Assembly: GCA_964017185.1 (NCBI GenBank)
Contig: OZ024883.1
Location: 1,178,001 to 1,242,000 of the forward strand
Source of the DNA: Rugalucina vietnamica
Lineage: Eukaryota; Mollusca; Bivalvia; Lucinida; Lucinidae
Length of the DNA stretch: 64,000 nucleotides
Reading direction: 5' to 3'
Below, in pieces: positions 58,894 through 64,000 of this stretch (the stretch's first letter is position 1; each line of letters opens with the position of its first letter). The notes beneath the pieces are model-generated. The model worked only from the letters and a program-made list of their open reading frames with translations. It ran no database searches and was not told the origin of the DNA. The position numbers were made by a program, and so were the translations under genes.

Positions 58894-59285
58894 GGGCTGT
58901 CATTGTGTAACCTGGTTATCATCAGATACCGCATGACTAATCAAAAGTCATTTTATATCTTTTGGTCACATGCAGATATTGATCGGTGATGCAAACAAAC
59001 CTGCCGTTGTCCTTACAAAACAGGTTAAGTTTAAATCTAGGGACCATGCTTGAAGTAGAAATATGTCAGTGTATCATTCTGAAAGATGGCACACAAGATG
59101 ATGATTAGAAAACATACGCAAGTCAGACACGAGCGTAGTGATAAAAGTATATAGTATTTATTCATGTTCTCACTGCTTTGAACAGGATAGGCCTACTCAT
59201 GAAAAGAATCATCTCCTGTAAGATAAAACTGAAGTTAATTTTATACACAAAACAGATAAAGTTGAGGCTACATATTCAAAGATAT

Positions 59286-59519
59286 GAGCCGCCTTATGAG
59301 AAAACCAACAATCTGCAAAGGCGAAAACAAAGACGCAGATCAGCTTCGCGGTAACCGCGAAGCTGATCAGCGTCTTTGTTTTCGCTACTCGGATAGTACA
59401 GTTCCTCTTCTACTTAAATCCGAAATTTCAAGCTTCTAGCTCTTTTCTGTGCTTGTGCAGGCCGGTTTGTGTCGGACCTGTTCGGAAACCACATCGTTGG
59501 TTTTCCCACGAGGCGGTTC
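59286..59519. mobile_element. MITE-G insertion, unit-2-specific, with longer flanking duplication
   Basis: GAGCCGCCTTATGAGAAAACC to GTTTTCCCACGAGGCGGTTC, ATAT on both sides. ATATTCAAAGATAT occurs before and again just after. The empty site in unit 1 (near 44633) has it once. Confidence 0.92.
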
Positions 59520-59611
59520 ATATGATATTCAAAGATATAATACACCCTTACATAGTGTAGATATTAAACGGATTTTATTACGTTGTTACGCCTCACCACA
59601 ACTTAATAATT

Positions 59612-59846
59612 GAGCCGCCTCGTGGGAAAACCAACAATGTGGTTTCCGAACAAGTCCGACACAAACCGACCTGTACAAGCACAGAAGCAGGCTAGAAGCT
59701 TGAAATTTTGGATTTAAGTAGAAGAGGAATTGTACTATCCGAGTAGCGAAAACAAAGGCGCTGATCAGCTTCGCGGTTACCGCGAAGCTGATCTGCGTCT
59801 TTGTTTTCGCCTAGGCAGATTGTTGGTTTTCCCATGGGGCGCCTCA
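59612..59846. mobile_element. MITE-G insertion, unit-2-specific
   Basis: GAGCCGCCTCGTGGGAAAACC to GGTTTTCCCATGGGGCGCCTC, AATT on both sides. The empty site in unit 1 is TAATAATTGATTTTG near 44713. Confidence 0.93.
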
Positions 59847-59887
59847 ATTGATTTGGTTCCATTTAGTGTCTTTGAATGTGACAATAT

Positions 59888-60094
59888 GAACCGCGTCTCG
59901 AGAAAACGAAGATTTTTGGATTTCGACCAGGCACGACAAAAACCGGCCTGTAATGTCTCAGAAGCAGGTTAGAAGCTTGAAATTTTGGATTTACATTTAA
60001 GTAAGTAGAGGAATTGCACTATCCGTGTGGCGAAAACAAAGGCTGATCTTTGGTTTTGCCTATGCAAAAATCCGGTTTTCTCGAGACGCGGCTC
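59888..60094. mobile_element. MITE-G copy shared by both units (unit 2)
   Basis: GAACCGCGTCTCGAGAAAACG to TTTTCTCGAGACGCGGCTC, ATAT flanks. Partner of 44759-44978. Confidence 0.9.
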
Positions 60095-60280
60095 ATATGG
60101 AACTGGGAAGTTCTGTGAAAATTCCAACAAGTGACTCACATTGTTCAGTGTTTTAATAACAAACATTTATTCCAGAACGTAACCCAACCCTCATATTTTA
60201 ACGGTTAAACCACGTGCGCCGATAAGTCGTCGGCGGAACACTGCAACAACAACAAATACAACAACAACAACGAAAACAAT

Positions 60281-61435
60281 ATGGCTAAACACGTGCCTAA
60301 TTTGGAACCTGAGGACATTGCTGAACTGGGAAGTTCTGAGGAAACTTTAGAGACTGCTACCAATATCAGTACAAAAGTCTTCTCGGATATTACTTCTTTG
60401 CAACTTGTGGGGCAAAAGGCTCTTCATGATATTTATCAGAATGGTCGCCGTGAAATAATTCGGATGTGTTGCCTTCCGAATGGACAGTTCCTGACTTCGT
60501 TCAAGTATGGAAATGACGGTACACGGCAAGCCGCGGATAAATTTGCGCTCGAATTACTGGACAATGATATGAAATTGAAATTTGACTTTAATAGATACCT
60601 TCAATGTGTGTTTAAGGAGACCTGCCCAAATGATATTGCTGTATTTGATAGGGAGCGAGTTGCTGTTGCCTTTTCCGCCTATGTAATGAAGGCGGATCAG
60701 ACACGTGATGAGATGAACAGCGTCCATATCATAACGGTCACTCCACGTGTTGAAATCGGCCCCGAAATAAAACTGAAATATAAGTGTGAGAAAATCGCGT
60801 GTTATAATAAAAGACTGTATTGTTATTCACAAGACCTCCAGAGATCTAGAATATTCAAATGTCCGGGGATAGAAGTATTGGCTTCAAACGGAGAGGTGCT
60901 GAAGACAATACAGCTGTTTGAGGGCGTTACCTGCTTCTGTCCAACGAAGGGCGGTGATATCATATACTTAACCGATACCTCTGTCAAGTGCGTATCAACA
61001 GGCAACACTGAGGTATTTACATTAATTAATTCAAATGTTCGGAGTGGAAATTATGTAGTCTCCGACATTAAGGGAAATATTGTCGTTCTAGTACAGTCAT
61101 CCGGAAATGTAATGTTACTCAACCGGGATGGGTCATATCGAGTTTTGCTAGACAATAGCAACATGATTACTGATGACGATGTAAGTTCAATTAGCATAGA
61201 GGTTAATAATGATAGACAAAGTCATTCTTATGGTACCGTACAGCAAGGGGGAACAGTGACTTTAAAGAAAGAAGAATTCGCTTTCCATCCAATGACATTG
61301 TGCTTCACTGATGACTACAACAAGCTTATAGTGACAGGTTATACTCGATATAATAGTCATAAGAGATATTATTGCTATGGCTATAAAGAATATAAACGAT
61401 ATAAGTTATACTCATACAAAATCAAATTTGACTGA
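60281..61435 (+). CDS. Single-exon uncharacterised protein, probable C-terminal beta-propeller (TRIM/NHL-like)
   Basis: 384 codons, uninterrupted, starting MAKHVPNLEPEDIAELGSSE. Residues ~10-60 are predicted helical and acidic (SSEETLETATN...SDITSLQ). From ~165 onward short strand-like repeats appear, such as KIACYNKRLYCYSQD, IEVLASNGEVLKTIQLF, GDIIYLTDTSVKCVSTGNTEVF, GNIVVLVQSSGNVMLLNRDGSYRVLLD and NKLIVTGYTR. That spacing is typical of propeller blades found in TRIM/NHL-type proteins, but no RING or B-box precedes it. Function is not assigned. The tail is Tyr/Lys-rich. The start is supported by conservation of MA.H.PN.EPEDIAELGSSE in the truncated paralogue at 45146. Lack of introns could mean a retrocopy origin. 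It is the downstream gene of duplication unit 2, and its 3' two thirds lie beyond the duplicated block. Confidence 0.82.
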   Translation: MAKHVPNLEPEDIAELGSSEETLETATNISTKVFSDITSLQLVGQKALHDIYQNGRREIIRMCCLPNGQFLTSFKYGNDGTRQAADKFALELLDNDMKLKFDFNRYLQCVFKETCPNDIAVFDRERVAVAFSAYVMKADQTRDEMNSVHIITVTPRVEIGPEIKLKYKCEKIACYNKRLYCYSQDLQRSRIFKCPGIEVLASNGEVLKTIQLFEGVTCFCPTKGGDIIYLTDTSVKCVSTGNTEVFTLINSNVRSGNYVVSDIKGNIVVLVQSSGNVMLLNRDGSYRVLLDNSNMITDDDVSSISIEVNNDRQSHSYGTVQQGGTVTLKKEEFAFHPMTLCFTDDYNKLIVTGYTRYNSHKRYYCYGYKEYKRYKLYSYKIKFD

Positions 61436-62830
61436 TGTCAGTTAGGGATTGGTTGATGGACAGCTATGAACATTTTAAACTAGATCAAAATCAAACCATT
61501 CACTGATTGAAAGAGTTCCCGGAAGAATGTATTGTAGTTGTGAAGAAACCAAAACTTTTTTTTTTTTTTTTGTTTACACGTGTCCTGGGATAGAGGAACA
61601 TGATTTAAAGGCAGAAGAACGAAAAACAACACAACTGTTTTATTACGTTTCTGTTCAACGAAGGGTGACAATATCATATACTACTGCATGTATATTGCAA
61701 TTTGTTTTTACCTTGTGATGGCCCCAAAACGTCTCCCCGTACATCATCCGTAGTGCAGATTATATTTGCCTTTTGGTCCTTTGAGATCAGCGGGGGTATT
61801 ACATTATTATCGGTTTAGAGTCATTTTCTAACCAATGTTTCATATATTTGGCCCTAATTGATAGTACTAGTCTTTCTATCGACTACTCTGATGAAAGTTG
61901 CAAAAATTTGTAATTCTCTTTGGCCCCATGTTGCCAGATCTATATAATGTCACTGAAGAGGCTTAAGTAGACGAAACCGCGGTATGGCCCATTCCCTTTT
62001 TCATTTATATGATCACTGCTCTAAAAGGATCTCATTTTTATTTTTATTTGACCGTACCGGACCACCTATGACATAGATAAACATTTATTGATCAGCCTGC
62101 TTTATAAGTATGTTTTCAATCACCATGATCACGAGACTCTTTGTAGGTGCTTCACATTGCACTAGAAAAACATGTATACTGAGAGGAACTAGAAACTAAG
62201 TCTTGAATAAATGAAGCCCCTTCTTTGAACCACAAGAAAAATGTTTATTTCTTTCTATAAAAGTTGCTTAGGTCTAGGTATGTGTCTAGGTATGTGTCTC
62301 CCTTGAGTAAAGTTTTGAAATTGCAGTGTATTTACTATTTACATGTATTTGGCCATCGTCCCCTATTTTATAAAGGGTCACTGATGAGGGTTCAGTACCC
62401 GAAATTGCGCAATATGGCCCATACAATCCCCTTTGAATGTTTTCACTGTTTCCAAAGGATAAAACTTTTTTTATTCAATAGCTTTTCTGTTACAAAACTT
62501 GTTCGTCTAAAACTGCATACTTCGCCTAGAGGACATGGGATGCCACGTTCAAAATCAGAGTGTTCAAGTTCATTAACCAAACTGAGGGGTAGTGTGTACG
62601 ACGTTGTAAAGAAGCATTAATCTGTATGATTTATGTATCAGGCCATTGCAGGCTACAGAAAGCCCGATCATCGTACGATTTTTCGATCTGCGATTACCCC
62701 TAACATTCTTAGACATCGTAGGTGATCATTGGCTACGACGTATGTGTTGACAATTCATACGTGTATCGTACAATTTCTTGCTCTGGATTTCTTCGACGTT
62801 CTGGTTCAGAACCGTACAGAGATCGTAGGG
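61436..62830. repeat. Repeat debris downstream of the propeller gene
   Basis: No gene is supported. REP-B-related inverted pieces lie at 61950-62040 and 62360-62480 (GGGTCACTGATGAGGGTTCA). 61729-61795 is the inverted counterpart of 12790-12850. A T-run lies at 61556-61571. AATAAA occurs at about 62207. Confidence 0.5.
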
Positions 62831-63300
62831 AAAGGTACAAGTGGGCAATGGTTAGGAAATGGCGCAATCAGAAAGAAATTCCCACTACACGAACCGAGGG
62901 GTGGGAAAAAAATAAAATGACACTTAGGTACTTATACCAAGAAAACATAGTGTGAGCAGTTATTCCCCAATAGGCGGCGACTCAGATATTCGAACTTAAC
63001 TTCAAATATGTAAACGTACATAAGGCTCAAACGGCACAAAATTCGACTCCAAAACACAAAACAAATAGAACCACAACAGAAGTATCGCCTTGGAACGAAA
63101 TCGTAGGAAATCGTACGGAAATCGTAGGGTATCCGCACACTTTAGGGTCACTGAAGAGGCTTAAGTAGCCGAAACCACGGTATGACCCATCCCCTATCTC
63201 ATTAATATGTTCACTGCTCTTTTATTTTTATTGGAGTAGAAATCGTACGGAGATTTTACGATGTCCGTGAGGAGTCTCTACCTCGCGGATGCTGTTCTAG
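62630..63300. mobile_element. ATCGTACG-motif repeat interrupted by a REP-A copy
   Basis: ATCGTACGATTTTTCGATC, GACATCGTAGGTGATC and GAGATCGTAGG occur before 62833. GAAATCGTAGGAAATCGTACG and AGAAATCGTACGGAGATTTT occur after 63096. A REP-B-like piece is at 63137-63235. Confidence 0.5.
62833..63100 (+). repeat. REP-A copy
   Basis: GAAAGGTACAAGTGGGCAAT through CAGAAGTATCGCCTTGGAAC, ending abruptly in the ATCGTAGG repeat. Confidence 0.88.
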
Positions 63301-63399
63301 ACACACAATCAATGTTTTGTGCTAAAATATTGTTTTGTTTTGTTTTTTGACGGCATGTTTTAATTTCTACAGCCGAAAAATCTCAGTATAGGCAGGGTT

Positions 63400-63565
63400 T
63401 GACTAATTGTCAATTTAGTTTTTTCCCACCTCGCTATTTGGAATGGGAATTTATTTCTGATTGCGCCTTTTTCTGATCACTGCCTACTTGTACCGTTTTA
63501 TTCCTCGATCGCACAACACTTAATATACTGGCTAAAAGTATAGTATGATACATGCATACATTACC
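63400..63565 (-). repeat. REP-A fragment plus third copy of SLC19A upstream flank
   Basis: TAATTGTCAATTTAGTTTTT through TGCCTACTTGTACC, then TTATTCCTCGATCGCACAAC and TATACTGGCTAAAAGTATA. It matches 39470-39630 of unit 1, including the same junction. Confidence 0.75.
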
Positions 63566-63591
63566 CTTCGCGAACACCTGATCACCCTCCT

Positions 63592-63592
<1 letters not shown>

Positions 63593-63634
<42 letters not shown>

Positions 63635-63649
63635 GGGGGGGGGGGGGGT
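63593..63649. repeat. Poly-T / poly-G tract
   Basis: About 41 T followed by about 16 G. A similar T-then-G tract is at 37747-37788. Confidence 0.9.
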
Positions 63650-64000
63650 TCCATGCCTGTATGACTGCATATCTCGTATTCGTCAATGTTATTACGGATT
63701 TTTATGAGCTACGATATACGATTTCGGTACCTTGACCCCTTTACTTTACATAATTTATCCTGGTGTCATATGTTCTCGATAGCGTAAGCGAATCATTGGC
63801 CAATGTTCATAATACTTTGAACTCACTTCAATCATTCTCATCGTGTCGACAGATACTCTTTCTCTAAATGTTTTAGTGGTGATTCTATGCCGATCTCCAT
63901 GCTGGGTGTTTACAGATATGACCTTGACCTAATGGTGTTGAAATTGACCAATCGAACGGCCCGTCATATGATCTCGATAGACATTTGCATATTTTATTTG
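63650..64000. other. Unassigned right edge
   Basis: Nothing supported. Confidence 0.4.

Larger units (their letters stand above)
45815..60656. repeat. Tandem segmental duplication, unit 2
   Basis: Same gene order as unit 1. Extra length comes from a 4.9-kb TIR element (51008-55904), a TCGCG-rich element (58222-58893) and two MITE-G copies (59286 and 59612). Past 60656 the propeller gene continues uninterrupted. Confidence 0.92.

Overview
The window looks like nuclear DNA of a bilaterian animal, most likely a bivalve mollusc. Coding sequence is sparse, split by canonical GT-AG introns and buried in AT-rich DNA crowded with short non-autonomous mobile elements. There are no operons, ribosome binding sites or bacterial signals. 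The bivalve assignment is inference from the repeat style and gene content; no species is claimed.

Three kinds of gene are supported. (1) A SHOX/SHOX2-type paired-class homeobox gene lies on the minus strand. Exon 1 (33062-32786) carries the N-terminus, exon 2 (20020-19827) most of the homeodomain, and exon 3 (7353-7296) homeodomain helix 3. Reading phases agree across two introns of about 12.8 and 12.5 kb, and the C-terminal exons are probably beyond the left edge. (2) Two near-identical five-exon SLC19A (thiamine/folate carrier family) genes lie on the minus strand (38909-35466 and 49520-46228), each with 467 codons when spliced. (3) A single-exon gene of 384 codons on the plus strand (60281-61435) is probably a beta-propeller protein, and a broken paralogue lies at 45146-45762. 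A decayed carbonyl-reductase (SDR) copy lies at 1686-2530.

Layout: 1-7.3 kb holds satellite-like tandem repeats, the SDR pseudogene and a SINE. 7.3-33 kb is the homeobox gene, its introns filled by a 4.4-kb terminal-inverted-repeat (TIR) element with an internal 185-bp array, a 3.7-kb TIR element, and several MITE-like families. 35.2-60.7 kb is a tandem segmental duplication: unit 1 (35193-45762) and unit 2 (45815-60656) each contain one SLC19A gene followed by one propeller gene. The breakpoint cut the unit-1 propeller copy, while the unit-2 copy is intact. The units differ by transposon insertions, so each serves as the empty site for insertions in the other. 61.4-64 kb is repeat debris plus a fragment of a third copy of the SLC19A upstream region.

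Repeat families are named here for convenience. REP-A is a ~350-bp interspersed repeat. REP-B is a ~220-bp repeat. MITE-F is a ~240-280 bp foldback element with a central long palindrome. MITE-G is a ~235-bp element beginning GAGCCGCCTCG with a 4-bp target duplication. MITE-H is a ~220-bp element. No transposase, reverse transcriptase or viral gene was recognised.
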